The position numbers and the translations under genes are program-made. Of a stretch of 64,000 nucleotides of DNA, positions 34,655-49,200 are shown piece after piece. Each line of letters begins with the position of its first letter. Positions within the stretch are counted from its first letter, which is position 1. Under the pieces are notes generated by a model that saw only the letters and a program-made list of their open reading frames with translations, had not been told where the DNA came from and ran no database searches. The stretch is from Manduca sexta (taxonomy: Eukaryota > Arthropoda > Insecta > Lepidoptera > Sphingidae), in the NCBI RefSeq assembly GCF_014839805.1, contig NC_051123.1, positions 4,818,727-4,882,726 on the forward strand, written 5' to 3'.

Positions 34655-34870
34655 TCAACTTTTCGCCATGTGTGTCCGTCCCGTTGTGTGTGTGATAGGT
34701 CAAAAGCTTTCCCCGTATTGGGCACAAATTTCAGAGTCCGGGTTGATACTGAGCAAAAAAACTCAACAGCACTTTGCCCGGGCCGTGATTCAAACCTGGG
34801 AAATGCCCATAATTACTTATCACAAATATCATTCTTGCACCACTGACTATTTAATGGGTCTTAAGACACC
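34655..34870 (-). mobile_element. Diverged SINE, reverse orientation
   Basis: Read on the minus strand it carries the B-box-like CCAGGTTTGAATCACGGCCC, then GTATCAACCCGGACTCTGAA and CCAATACGGGG, in the same order as the SINE in PLA2 intron 3. Heavily mutated and inactive. Confidence 0.55.
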
Positions 34871-37499
34871 GTTAAAAACCATAGAATATCACATAAATTA
34901 GAATTGCAATTTGCTCATTCATTTCGTATATTCAAGACCGACTAAGATTTTAATATCGTAGAAATCCTTAATAGTAAGTATGTTCACAAAGTTTGTTTAA
35001 TAAACGGGGCCTAAACAAGTATTAAGTTTGATTTTCTTCCGTCTCGAGATAATATTATGTAGACATTGTTATATACGAAATTGCATTCGTATTTAGGTTT
35101 CGATACCAAGAGGGCATGGTGCCGCGATCTTCATTCGTACCTACTCAAATACCTTTAGACCACGTGACTAAGATAATTTTTTAATATTGTCAAGGTGTAA
35201 TACAGCCTTTTACTATCAATTCACTTGAAGGAAAAACCACACAACAGATTAAGCATCATCCTTAATTCATAATACCTAATCTTCATTTTGTCGACCTAAA
35301 ATCTTTTGTGAATAACCCGCAGGCTCATGCGGTCCCACGATAGTTTTAGCGAAGAACGAATAATTGGCAACACGCATAATTATGGCAATTAACGTCGATG
35401 CTTTTATGTAGATTGCATTCAAAATGCTCAAGTTAGATGAACCTTCGCCACCCTGGTTTAAAAACTAAATGTAGCTACTTAAGAACTGTGTACGGCTTTA
35501 ATGAAAAACGGTATTCTAGTGGTATCAAAGATCTGCTATCTAAACAAAGGTGTTTGATTGAAAGAAGGCGTACCGTAGGTGATGTTCTTTGAATTTAAGC
35601 ATTGTAGTCTGTAGATATTTTTTTTGTATTGACACAAGTCGATTTGTTATCATAAAGAAAGGCAATCAGGGACTAGGAGATAACCTTATGTCAAGTGTTT
35701 ACCATATCTTTAATGATTCTCTTTAGTCCATCGTTTAGAAGAAATCGCGTCAGTAGTCTATTCCAATAACCAGAAGAACCCAGAAAACTGAATAAGTAAT
35801 GCGTGTGATGCATCTTCGGACCTAACTCTCAATATTGTGTGAATTTATTAGTTTTTATTATTATAATTAATTTATTATAATTTAGGGCCATTTTAATTCT
35901 AGTACCATATTACCTGCAATTTTTAATCTACTTATTATGATATTGAGGATTTTTCTATGTAGAAACAAAAAAATAAAAAAGGAAACAACCGACTGTGTTT
36001 TAGTTGGCCAACTTTAAGTAAAGGACTTACATCCGTTTGCTAATCTGACAATAAAAACCTCAAAACATGATTTCGGGACCTAATAGTATATCCTCAGTTA
36101 TTTTACCTCTTTATTGAACTTAAGCAAATTCCTCTAAACGACTTTTTTCTGGAAGGAGAGGCAAGCAAGTGATTCTCTAATTAATAAGCTATGTTATTGC
36201 TTTGGAACTCGCATCGATATGGCATTTTGTAATATGTAAAAACGCAGAAGCCAAATCGATCAATACACATGACATACAATAAAGTTAATAATAATAATAA
36301 CAACTCAAAAGTAAAAATCATCGAAATACACACATTTAGCCAACCAAATTAGTTTTGGTGAAAGCCTTTTCGACCAGTAATAAGAAAATAATAGAATATT
36401 TAGTAGGTACCATAATACTATATTAACGAATGTAATTCACTTATAAATAGCAGAAATACTACATGTTACTTCGAGTAAATATGAAAAAAGTTCGTAAAGA
36501 AATATAGCAGCAAAGCAAGTGCGAGGAAACGAAAATACAACAGAAAATTACTAAAAACAATATCAGGCCTAATGAAATTAATAAAGCAAACTATAAAATG
36601 GTGACGAAGAATACAAAAAAGACAATAAAACGATAGCGACTGCACAAGAATCAAAATAACGGATCAGGAGGAGAGATAATATTATCCCAAATTGTTTAAT
36701 ACGTGCAATAACTGTATAAGAAATCTACATATTGCTGAAGTAATTGAAGACGAAAAAACAAGCTAAGAATAAATTAATAACTTTTAATTCTTTAATTGAT
36801 TACTTTCATTTATCCTTGACTTGTTTCTATTATTTAATTATATTAACCGTACCCTAAGACGAGAGTCAATTGGTTATTATTGTAAAAAGAAAATGTAAAG
36901 GGCATTATAATAAAGCGTCCTATATTAAAATTCACGAAAAAAAAATAATAGAGTTGGAATATTAAAAAAGTAATACTAAACCAAAGCCTTTAAACTTAAG
37001 ATAACCTCGTTAAAAGTATATCGCTTCACAGACTAGGTTAAATTAACATTCTACATCGCTGATTCTGTTCACTCGGTTAGGCACCAAAAGGTCATTCTCA
37101 GAAAAAAGACTGGTCGAAAATAGAAAACCTTTAGAAGAATAAGTAGATTGATCAATAAAGGCACCACATGCGAAGAGGCACGCAGTCTGCGAGTACTTTA
37201 TGTTGACAGGCGCGAATCCTGGCCAATAAGGTCACACGAGCTACCCGCACATTTTCGATGCGACTTTAGATATCTTTCTAAAATATTATTCACTTAGTAA
37301 TAAACTCACTTAGTCTTACAAATTTCTTATAAACGCACGAGATAAACAATTTTCTTAGACTCTAGATAACGAACCGATCGATGAAGACGAAACTCGAATG
37401 CAATTATCTTTTACGCATTAACACCAGTTTGTTGTTGCAACTGACGAGTAAACAAGAACCAATAGTCAAAAATATCGAGAACAGAACATATTATACTCA

Positions 37500-38110
37500 C
37501 GGCAAGATGAAAAGGTCGCGCGCGTTACATGAGGTCCACTGTACACTGCACCAGCGGACTGTCGTATCAGTTCGTGTAACAACAGATGCACGTTCTCGTG
37601 GCCACTCCGTCCTCAACTTGCGTAACATTTATATAACGAGACACATACCGCTCGTGATGGAAACCGATCGGTTAGAGGCTGGAGAGCGCACGAGCTCTCA
37701 GCCTTCGTCCTGCCATTTTGGATTCGATCAAAGTACGGGCGCGACGGGCGTCGTCGACAGGACGCGGCCGAGCGCTTTGCGGTCACACGGTACCCGGTTT
37801 GTTGGATTCGGTCGGCTGCCGTGTGAAAATCGGGATGACACGACAGACTACGTTCGAGAGGAAAATAAAAAAGTGTGAATATGTCGGGCGGAGCGGTCGG
37901 CCGGCAGCGAGAGACACATGCCGCTCGATAGGCGGGCGCGTGCGCGAGGCGCGGCGCCGCGTGACGTCACGGACTCGCGCCGCCGCCCTGAGGCCGCGAC
38001 CTCCTCAATGGGCCGCAGCCAGCAGCCGCCGTCTCCGCCACCGCTACCGCCGCCACCGCGCCGCCGCCGCCGCCGATACTCTACTCATGCGAGCTCGTTA
38101 TTCGGCGATC
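37500..38110. promoter_or_regulatory. CpG-rich promoter-like block with a perfect CRE
   Basis: An abrupt GC- and CpG-rich block in AT-rich surroundings. It includes TGACGTCA at 37962-37969 and a CCG/CGC run near 38020-38075. The long open frames across it on the plus strand reflect composition. On the minus strand a 14-codon frame starts near 37724. It most likely marks a transcription start for a minus-strand transcript (Rbp or the exon gene at 38.4 kb), but no TATA or clear initiator fixes the strand. Confidence 0.45.
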
Positions 38111-38382
38111 ACTCACTTACCTACAACCGGCCTACTACCCACTAACACCTCGATTACAACGAATTTTTTCAACGGCATAAATATTCGTAAACTATTTTAC
38201 TGGAAAGTTATATAACCACGCTATTAAAAGTAGCCACAAAATTGAGCATGTTTCTGTAAATTACAATAATTATTTAAGCGTGAAATTAGTATAGATTCTG
38301 AATTGCCCTAGAATTCGTTCGATTGACATTCCAACGGTCTCGATTGCTGGCATCCAATTATTTTATGTACAAGTGTACTTAC

Positions 38383-38718
38383 ATCGTCCCCGTCGGTACT
38401 GGCGGAGCGTTTTCTACCAACTTTTATAAATATCACTTCGCTGCCTGTTTTATTGATTGGGTCACTTTCAATTGTGTACACATTATTATCTCTATAACTA
38501 TCGACTACATCTTCAGTTTTACTAACGGCATTGTCTTTTGTTTCTTCTTCCATTTTAACTGAAACAGTTTTCTCAACGCACCAGTTACTTGGTATAGTTT
38601 CTGCATCCGATATATCATTTTTCGTTTTATGTTTACATATTAGAGTTTTGAGAACCCTGCTGTAGCAATCTACACAACCGTTTCCAAAGGAGTCAGTATT
38701 CCAACATAAAAATTTCAT
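38383..38718 (-). CDS. Start exon of an unrecognised protein (112 residues), possibly the Rbp N-terminus
   Basis: An ATG-initiated frame on the minus strand, starting MKFLCWNTDSFGNGC. It is Cys-containing at first, then charged (VSVKMEEETKDNAV), with EVIFIKVGRKRSASTDGDD just before a consensus donor GAT|gtaagt, phase 0. The frame runs on past the donor for only 24 codons. Serine/lysine/aspartate-rich composition suggests a soluble, partly disordered segment; RKRSAS resembles a basophilic kinase site. I recognise no domain. Phase 0 fits either Rbp exon 1 (24862, phase 0) or the exon at 27205. It could equally be a separate small gene. Confidence 0.55.
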
Positions 38719-40275
38719 GACAGTTTAGTTTGTAATGCATTCAGTTCGAAATAAATACTGACGTAAAACTGCTTTCCCCTTTTTATTGGTATTTATTATC
38801 TCCCAGATACCGCAGTAAGCTCTCCACACCTTTGATAATTTGTTCTGATATGCCACTTATTAAAATTAAACGCAATGTATGGAAAAGTTTTTATTTGACT
38901 ATGTACAAAAATGAAATATAGATACAAACGTAAGTTTGGGCGATACATTTGTGATAACATACAAAAAAATCGTATTGCTAAGTAAATAATTCGCATAATA
39001 TTGCGAGACATTAGTATCCCAACATAGCCCTTAATAAATTCAAATAGACACTTCTAAAAAGCCGTGGTAACCAACATAAATAGATATTAATAATATAATA
39101 ATGATATAACATAACATCTATATAAGTATATGAATATACCTTCGTCAATTTAAAAGATTAAACTCCAACACCGGTTCACTGATCACCATTTTAGTTTGCA
39201 CATCTAAGTGCATTGCATGGAGATTTCCATGGTATACACTTACAATAACTCGCCATTATATCATGGCGTTGAAGCGCATGAACTTCTGTATCCTTTAACC
39301 GATTACCATCCTTTAAATAGATATACCCCGGTAACACACATCTATTCAGACGCAGTAAAAAAATCGTAGGTATCTAATACATAAATATTGCCACAAATCC
39401 CTGGACACCATACGCGAAAAAACTTTAATTCTATTAATGAGAAAGTAATCATTGCAATATTACGTATAACGCCAGTGCAGAAAGAATATATCAATCAATT
39501 TTAAAAGCAAAACCCTTATTTACCAAAATTATAAAGTTATGAAAAACCATCACAATTACGATTGAAAAGATTCCAATTAAAAATAACGAGCCACTAACCT
39601 AAGTCGTCTATTGTGGATGGTATCTTGACATACATTCTTTACATTGTCCATTCGTAGGATAAATAAGAAATCCTTACTTTTTGATTTCGTTATTTCTACC
39701 AATTTCTGACGCCAATAATCCACCCTAGTCCGTCATAGAAGTAACATATATTCAATAGTCATATAAAAAAGTATAAAATCTTTATAAAATATATTCTCAT
39801 AATACCTTAATATAAAAACAATATTTACATGTGAAAGCGTCACAACCTGCACACCTATTAATAACTATAAAGATTATATACATTTAACTATTGGACTATA
39901 CAAAATATTTTTATATTCACGTTGCTGACAGTCAAGTAACTTTAAAAATCATAGACATAAGAGATGCTAAAATATGTTGTTTTGTTATTGTTCTGGAACC
40001 TGGCAAACTGTTTGTCAACAATAAGCCAATAAAAACGGAAAATAACATTGATTCCAAAATAGAAGTAAATCAGCCTCTTTAAATAAAACTAGCCAAGAAT
40101 AACATTAGGTCTGTTTTGTTATGTTCTAAAGACTTATATCAAAAATAGCTTAAAAAAAATTCTAAGTAAAGAAACAACTAGAAACCCTTTGGCTACTTTT
40201 TTACATCTAAAGGAGCCACGAAATAGGCATAGACAAAGAAACATCAGGTCCCAAGCGCATCTACACCAAACCAAA
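38719..40275. other. AT-rich spacer between two minus-strand genes
   Basis: No exon recognised. The segment next to 40275 should contain the 3' UTR of the CRAL-TRIO gene, but I did not find a clean AATAAA on the minus strand close to the stop. A plus-strand 63-codon frame at 39891-40082 has no support. Confidence 0.5.
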
Positions 40276-43200
40276 TCAGTCGATATCCAGACTCTTGAAA
40301 CTGCTCGTGAAGCTAGCAAACATGCCTTTACTAGGTTTCTTTATCCTTTTCTTTTCATCAGCTTTGAACATCTCTGTTTCTATCAACCAATCCCTGTAAT
40401 TCTCTTCCATATTCTTCCGTTGCTCGTCGTGCAGTTGCTTTACTGATTTAATTGGTCCACCGAAATCTTCTGGCAGCAGTTCCTTATCCACCACGGATTC
40501 TGGGCCCTCCGATGAGAAGTTTAGCAGATTTAGCAGATTCGAATGTATTAGCGGTTTGACCAGACACATTACTTGGTTGATAAAAGAGACCGTGTGGACC
40601 ACATGGATCTTCTTAAGACGACAGGGATGGGCGTTCTGGAAAAAAATACTTATTTATTAGGAACATCAGTAGTATACACACAGACATACATTTAATAAAA
40701 GTAGGTATGATCCAAGAAACATATTAGTGATAAAGTTGTTACACTAAAAATAGATAAAATATAGCTAACCTGAATATAATGCATGAACGCCCTCAAGGCA
40801 GGCAGCGTTACCCTGGTCAGGTGACCAAGACTACAGCCTTTCATGTCGAAGATGACAATATAACCTTCAGAGAGGTTATCCTCAGATAACTTGACGTCAT
40901 TAAACATACAAAACACACGGACAGCGTCCGCGAAGTTCAGTTTACTGTAGTCGAAGTCAGCGAGACGGTATAGAAGAACGTGGTAACCCTCCGTTGTCTT
41001 ATTGGGAAGAGCCACCATGTGTCTGGAAAAAGTACGATATATTTGACTTTAGGCGTTAAAATAAAATAGCAGTATTTCAAGTCACAATTAGTTTCGACTC
41101 CCAACCAAGCTATCGTCACTTTATTTGTCAATCATTACTTTAACCGTGAAGGAAAGCAACTAGAAGGCTTACTTATAATATTACATAAGTATTTCGAACC
41201 TTTTGGTCAACTCGCACCAAGGCGAGGTGGTGAATTAGACCCTAAACACTCAATTACTAAGGGGAATCCCTATCCGGCAGTGCGACGGGTATTATCATAG
41301 CTTGACTAGGAAAATAAAAACTTCATCATGTTGTAAAATATGGAACTATTTTTTTGTACTGACTAACGAAACAAAGTGGCGCTGCCAAAGCAGGTGTATT
41401 GCCGAATAAAAAATATTTTCAATTTTAACAATTGCTTAATAGAAAGCTATTAGCTAAAATACGTTAATTAATTAAAGATTTCGATTACGATATAGGTCGG
41501 AATATTACTTGAAGCTTGTTTCAACGTTTTTGATTTCCAAGTGAATGATTGTAAACAATTCCAGTGGACCTCATACTTTAGGTAACAATACAGGCAAAAT
41601 AAATAGTTTTTTGTGGGTTCCTACATCAGAAGAGATTAGGGTGTTATTACAAAAAAACTTTTTGACAAAAAATTATACCGCCTTGAAAAACCACTAAAAA
41701 CCAAAATTAATTTAACATTACCTATATACTGGTTACCAATTTTGGAGTAGGTGCCTAATAAAAATAAAGTCGAATTGAGAACCTCCTCCTTTTTTTTGAA
41801 GGCTTTTATGCATTAAAAGTGAGTAAACACCAATAAAAGCAGACGTACGAAACTATATTATCGTAAAAATAAGAAGCTCATTAAATAAAAATAATAAAAT
41901 CACAAATTAACTGAACATTACATCATTCAATTACATGTTTACATAGAACAATACAATTTTACAACATACGTAAATGATAATCATTACAATGGCTTCAACA
42001 TGCAGGTTCTCACACAAATTCAATTCTTCGACAAATGATATAAACGATTTTACCATGTCTGCATGTAAGTTAATGTAGGTAAAACAAATTGTAAAAGTTA
42101 ACAATCGACAATTTATATTTCAAGGGACTTCATTGGTCATTGTATGTAAATATCATTAATTGACATTTCTACCCTCCAATGTACATTGATTCGATTGAAT
42201 GAAGGATTAGGCAAACCATCAAATGCCACAAAGCTATGTATACTTCTACAGGACTGTACCATTACAAAACTAAAAATTGATGACGTCCATAAGTCTGTGC
42301 TTTCTAATCACGTCACTTGCTTTCTTATCCATTTAGCTGGGATAAAAGAATTCAAAACATAAATAACAAACCTACTTAACTAGTTAATTACCTAATTAAG
42401 AGAAAATTCAAGTTTAAAAATAATTGCGACTGGGTTTTTCCATCTTAAAAATTACTCAGACTCGGACTCGGCCATGTCGGACTGCCGTCTTACCGGACTA
42501 TGAGAGTGAAGGATGTGAAAATGCACCTCTATGCGTACACACTTATGCACAAATATATAATAAAATATCTCCTACATATCTGGCTGAGCTCTGTTGAGAT
42601 TGGCCACAGTGTTCCAAATCGACTAGGAAGGAATTATCTATTATCTAATCGATAACATTTTTTGTTAATCATAGACAACATTCAAGCCTTCGAATATTGC
42701 CTAAACGATCTGGCTGTACAGCACTAAACCCATATTATGCCTTATCATCCTTATATCACCATTCACCCCATTTAACCGTACACAATTACTTACGTTATAT
42801 CCATAATGGTTTTATTTTTCGGCGTCAGGGGGTCCCTGTTGGTGAACAAGTCCGGCGTGTTGGCGCGCAACGTGAAGTAGCATTCGATTGTGTCTTTCGT
42901 CTCCTTTAGCTTATAATAGTTGGAGTGCAGGAACAGGAATATGTACTCATCAGGTATGTGTGGCAGGTGGGGTTGGCTTTTCATCCTGAAATATGAAAAT
43001 AAGGCATTTACATTAATACTTTTTTGAGAAGAATGGTGGTTGCTGTTTGAGACATAGAAACCTTTATACTTTGTAATTTCCATTTTGCATGATAAATTTG
43101 ACCTTATATTCTGCAATCAAAAACGGTTCTAAGCTTAAGTAATTCTTTTTGATACGACAAATCTGTTTACTAAATTATAACTATGAAGTTAGTATCAAAT

Positions 43201-46200
43201 CAAATTAGGAATAATTCGGAATAGAAAGCACACAAGAGTGCAGTATATTATTGACCTATTTTGATTCTGTGAGAATGCAATAAGTAGTAATACCTTTGTG
43301 ATGACGCATGACGCGTGGGCCGCAGCTGTAATATAGCTCTAATATAGTCTAATATCAGATATCCTGTGCCTCTGAAGATGAACCGGCCCTCACAACCTCC
43401 AGTATCGTTCGGCAAACTTAATTTAACAATTATTAAACTTTTCTCCACAACTGTTTCATTAAATAGTGTTTATGTGATCTCACCGCGATAGCCTAGTTGG
43501 TTGTGGAACGGACTGCCGAGACGAATGTTCGTCGATTCAAACCCAAGCGCACATGCCTCTGATATTCTAAAATGATGAATGTATTCTTTGTTAACTATTG
43601 CTTGCTTTAACGGTGAAGGAAAACTCTATAAGAATTTTGAGGATGTATGGAGTTGACCAATTCGCACTAGACCAGCGTGGTAAAATAAGGCCCAATCTAT
43701 CCAATCCAGCCTAATCAGTGGGGCAGTATATACAAAGCTGATATTATTATAGTCTGATCTGATTAACATAGCAATTCCATAAAAATTAAAGATCTGCATT
43801 TTGGTAAAAATAGACAGAGCAATGACGTCTACTAAGATCAAAACTCGTAAAAATTCGATACATATACTCTGTAAACCTGTGTTTCAGATCAGTATTTAGA
43901 ACCAATCAATACTATAATAATAAATACCACAAAAATCACAACATAAAATTTCTCAACATAATTACGCGTAATAACTTACTTAACACGCAAACTGATTACA
44001 CAGTTGGCCCTTAAATAGTATATTACATAATGGCACGTTAGGTTCATTGTCAGTATATTATATGCACGGACCCCTATTTACACTACGGAACCAGGTCAGG
44101 GTGAATCTGCTGACCCGAGGCAGGTGAGTGAACGGATTTAGACTGAGTGAACAAGGAAAAATGAAAAAAACTGTTTTCCTAACGAGCCACTGAGTTTCAG
44201 CTGTCACTTTTACACTAAGATTTAGGAATACATTCATTTGTTTCATTAATTATAAGTAGTTCTTAAAGGCCTGTTTTACAATGATCAAGTAAGAAAGTAT
44301 GTACATTCATTTGTTTCAATAATTATAATTCTTAAGGTGGTAGCTCAAGGTCCATTTTCATACATTTTGTTTCGGCTTTAATCTGGGTAACTAAACAAGT
44401 ATTGGCAAGTAAAGAATTTAAATTCACGTCTAGTTAGTGATTAGTTCTCGCAGTTGAAAATGTAAAATAATTAATAATCATGGATATTTCGGCCTTTAAA
44501 ATTTAATATGACGAAATTTTAAAGGCAGAAATATCCATGATTATTAATTATTTTTACATTTTTCTTTCAACTGCGAGAACTAATCACTAACTAGACGTGA
44601 ATTTAAATTCTTTACTTGCCAATACTTGTTTAGTTACCCAGATTAAAGCCGAAACAAAATGTATGAAAATGGACCTTGAGCTACCACCTTAAAGAGACTA
44701 TTTTACAATGATCAAGTAAACGTGATAGGCAAGGCAACGTATATGACAGTTTATGCTTATTGCACTCTTTTGTTTACCATCAATTTGGAAGCTTGTATTT
44801 GGCCGTCTTATTATATTCGCTTATTCAACCACTGTGAAATAGGCTCTTGAGAGCTGTTTTTTGCGATCGTTAGATAATTGAAGTAAGAGATGTTTTAGAA
44901 ATTTGGTAGGATGTGTGTAGACAATAACATAACTCTTCGTCCAGGAGAATTAGTGAGGTACGGACACGAATTATGCTGACAATATTATCGGCAGTAATAT
45001 TTAACGTGGTTTTTATATTTCACAGCAATTCGTGGAAGCCATAACTGAAATCATTGATCGACGCGGAGCATTTATTCACTGTCTATTTAGTAATTCGTCA
45101 CGGCTACATTGATATAAAACAAAATTTACCAACACCCCATGATCTTGCTTGTAAAACTGGAAAGCATCCACAGCTAAATTGATTGCGAATTGCTGTTTTA
45201 TGTCGGTTACTTCATCTATAACATATTTCTTATTAACACATATTATTGCAAGGAAATTTTAGCAGCACTAATCAAGTATTTGGCAAAGTTGTGGCTAAAT
45301 GTTAATCGTTTTGATTAATTGCATTGTCTGACAGGTCGCTTTATTGGCAGTTTGACATAGTCTGAACTGGTGATGCATATAAATATAATAATAAAATCAG
45401 CCTTGTATGATATACTGTCACATTACTGAGCACGGGCCTTCTATATTCCTGAGAGGGATTAGACCTTAGTCCACCAAGCTGTCTAAGTGCGGAATAGTAG
45501 ACTTAACACAGCCTCAAAATTCCTATGGAGAACTCAGGTATGCAGGTTTCCTCACGATGTTTTCCTTTACCGTTAAAACGATAATTTACAAAGAATACAC
45601 ACATAATTTTAGTAAAGTCAGAGGTGTGTGCCCTTGGAATTTGAACCTACGGACATTGCATACATTTAAAGAAAATTAAAATTATATAGGTTTTTAATAA
45701 AGCACGTGAGTAGCCTAAATTAAAAATTATCTTACATACAATAAACCTTGCCCCATCACATTTGGGTAGTATTACCAGAAGATTGTCTCTGCTTAACCCA
45801 TCGACAAGGATCGCAAAAGATAAAGCCAATTAGTGTTCCTTGACAAGCTTCATCGTTCGGTATCATGTGTGCCACTGTTGATCCTAGGTTACAGAAGAGA
45901 GGGAGTAGTGGTGGGTATAAAATGCATGCGACTGCTGATCCTGGCTTACGTGAGTTATAATGATGGGTGTGAACAACCCCGGATCTAGGGACGGGCAAGC
46001 CAGGGCCCGTGCCCCAGGCGGCGATTTTAGAAGGCGGCAAATTCAAACTTAGCAGACGAATACACACCTCATCATTAACGCAACTTTGACTACTGAGACA
46101 TACAGTACACACATAAATTATTTCCCATGGGGCGCGATATGATGATGATGATGATGACAAAAGTAAAAATATTGGTGGTCGGGGGTAGCATTATCCAGCT

Positions 46201-49200
46201 TTTGCCCCGTCTCCAAAAAAATTACGATCCGGGGTTAGGTGTGAGTGCGGGAAAGTATAACTAATCGTCAATAAAGGTTTATACTTTTAATACATTCCGA
46301 AGCACGTAATTACTGTCTACACATACGACTTTGTCTCGCCATTGACCCGAGCAACCCTGATACTGGCACATTGTCATCGATTTTACAATCCGTTCCACAT
46401 TAGCATTTCAGTAAACAATAACGTAATCATGTAGCAAACGTTTATTATTTAAAGCTGTTTAAATTTAATTTAATTATCAATGGTAGTAGTTTTAGTTCCA
46501 GGCTTTGCCTGTGTGAATAATACATAACGATATATCAATACAGGACGTGGTGTCAGTATGGTAAAATTCAAAATTAGTGCAAAATTTCTATTTTATTTTC
46601 AATCGTGCATTTACCTCAACTTTTAGCTATTTTATTCTAAAACCGATTGACTATGGTACAAATGATGTATTTCTAATACAGTATCTTACCCGTGTGCGGG
46701 CCTCTAAATAACAATATAATACGAACGGACCTACAAGTTACCAAAAAAATCATATAAAGGTGCAAACAACACACAAAAAACTATTACGTCAAAACTAGAA
46801 AAAAAATCGCAGACTCCGCAAACTACTCCAAAACATACAGCCGAGCGGCCTAATTTCGTTAACATCAATATTTCTGGACTATTAATCACTGAGTGCCGAT
46901 TTATTAATCGCTAAGTATTTCTGGTAGCCTGGTACCTTCACGGCTCGTTTGCAGCGAGTTTCACACATTGCATGCTAATTGATGTTAGGCAACGGCTTTC
47001 CTTGATGCAGGTTTTATGAACGTTACGATTTAGAGATTGTGTAACGTGTCATTGAGGAGTTGTAGAGACTACCCTCACACCAATGGACTTGCAAGCCTGA
47101 GCTGGTAGCCGCATTGTTAAGGCTATTTCGTTTCAATAGCCCGTATAACATTGGACACCATGTAATGAAGCCCAAGCATTTGGAAACACAAAGCCGTAAC
47201 GTAGTCATATAGAAAGATTTTAATTTTTGTTCCACCCGAAAATATAGGCTAATTTTCGATTGCTTAAAGAATAAAAGCATACTTTTTATATTTAATGTGT
47301 CTACGGGCATCGTTGTATTAAAATCATAATACAAAAGAATTAAGTAATAAAATAATTTCAAAAATGCAACGTGAGCTCAATAAAAAACAGCATTATTGAC
47401 TGAAAACAAGTGCCTACTGCCTACCAAGTAGGTTACGACCTGCATCGGCTTGGGACACGCGAAAAGTATATTTACCGTGTTACAAAATTATACTAACTCA
47501 TAAATTGCAAAAAATCGCGGTGCCGTAGTACTGTGCTCGATAATTGTTCAACATAAATTGAATTATTACCTATATGGATGCATGGGACCTCTTGTAAATA
47601 CACAGATAAAAAAATCCCTATTATCCGAAGGCAAGAATGAATGATATAACTTCTAAGGTCAAACCGTGTTTTTTTTATTTTTAACGAGTAACCATCATTA
47701 ATATCCGCATTCAAGCCAATACAGACGACCAAACATGCCACGAAAATATTATAAACGAGTATAAACATCTTAATTTGATTACACAATGTACTTGTGGTAA
47801 AAACGATTATTACATCATCACAAGTCAACATAAAATACGCTATTGTCAAACTAAAGGATTTACGATGTTGCTAGTACAAAGAAGCGTCGTGTTTACCTCT
47901 CAGTTCAATGTTTGACATAAAATGATTGGCCAGAGTAAAAAAATGATTGTGATTTTGCCATCTCAGCATAGTAGGTACTGCGACAATGGTTTAAAATATA
48001 AACAAATTTGATCCTTAAAAGTTGAGTTTAATTCCGGTAAACGTTTACCACACGAGCGACATAGCAAGCAATATCTACTCTTTATCTACTAGTATTAATA
48101 CTTTAAAGATTTCATTTTAAAAACGACGTTAGAATAACCTACCATAATCAATAAAATCTTATATCACAACTGCGTAATCGGTATAGAAACCTTGAAACGC
48201 AGGTAATTAAATGAGCGGGAAAATAAACTATAAGTAAAATATACAACCGGATACATATAGGTAACATAGTGATGTTAATTTTCATCTCCGTATTTTTTTT
48301 AATCAAACCGGCTTAATGGTGTAAGAATGTCATTTGATTTATTCCAAATCTTTTTTTTTGTGTATCATTATAAAGCACTCATATAATTTATGTTCATTTT
48401 TATAATACTATAGGTATTTTATATCTTCAGTATTAAACGAGATTCCAAATATATATGCAGGGACCTGGGATAAATGCATTCCAAATAACCAGATTAATTT
48501 TATACAATATACCTAACATAAAAGTTACTAAAAGGGTAGAATGAGATAACTTAACTACTAATTAGTTGTACTCTTTTTAAGCAAGTTCATGGCAACGCAC
48601 AAACTATCTCTGCCAATTCTGGACAAATTCATATCTTGACCAATCAACTTAGGTATCGAAACCAGCAATTTACCATCTGCCCAACCTAAGTACATTACTC
48701 TGGCGAACACATAATTTCAAATGATCACTATACAAAAGTTTATTGTACTCAAAAGCATACATATATTAAGCGTAATACTATTCAAGACCTTAACTAATTT
48801 CTTAAAAATTAAAACATTGTTAAAATATGTAAATTACAAATGTGCAAAGTCTTTAATGCGTTATAGCTTAGAATCAATCTGATAATTGTAGATAATTGGC
48901 GATCGGATCAAAAGACTTTAATGATGATAGTCTATGATTAATTCGTATCAATAATAGTTGGTCATTATTATTAAATTAATATTCATGAAGGACCACAGAG
49001 TCGAGTACAAGATTTTTGTAACACAATAGTGTTGTAAAGCCAACTAAAAAAACGAAGTGCTTTTTATGACATCTTTGTATGAACTCGAGCGGAACTCACG
49101 ATTTAAACGTAAACGTATGATTATGTTTTCAAGATTGAGTGTAGGGCTCTTGAAGCTATTGATTCGAATACAAAATTTATTTTTCACTAATATAAAGCTA

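Larger units (their letters stand above)
24863..38382. other. Long AT-rich intron or intergenic stretch upstream of Rbp exon 1
   Basis: No exon with clear protein similarity was found, apart from the coding-like patch at 27080-27205 and the CpG-rich block near 37.5-38.1 kb. Repeats include a MITE at 28422-28571, repeat-like DNA at 28940-29095 and 30785-31175, dispersed repeats at 32685-32835 and a reverse SINE at 34655-34870. If the exon at 38383-38718 belongs to Rbp, this is its first intron. Confidence 0.5.

Noticed and set aside
37381..38215. Two 165-codon plus-strand frames in the CpG-rich block
   Set aside because: Arg/Ala/Pro-rich composition artefacts of CpG-rich DNA with no domain or splice support.
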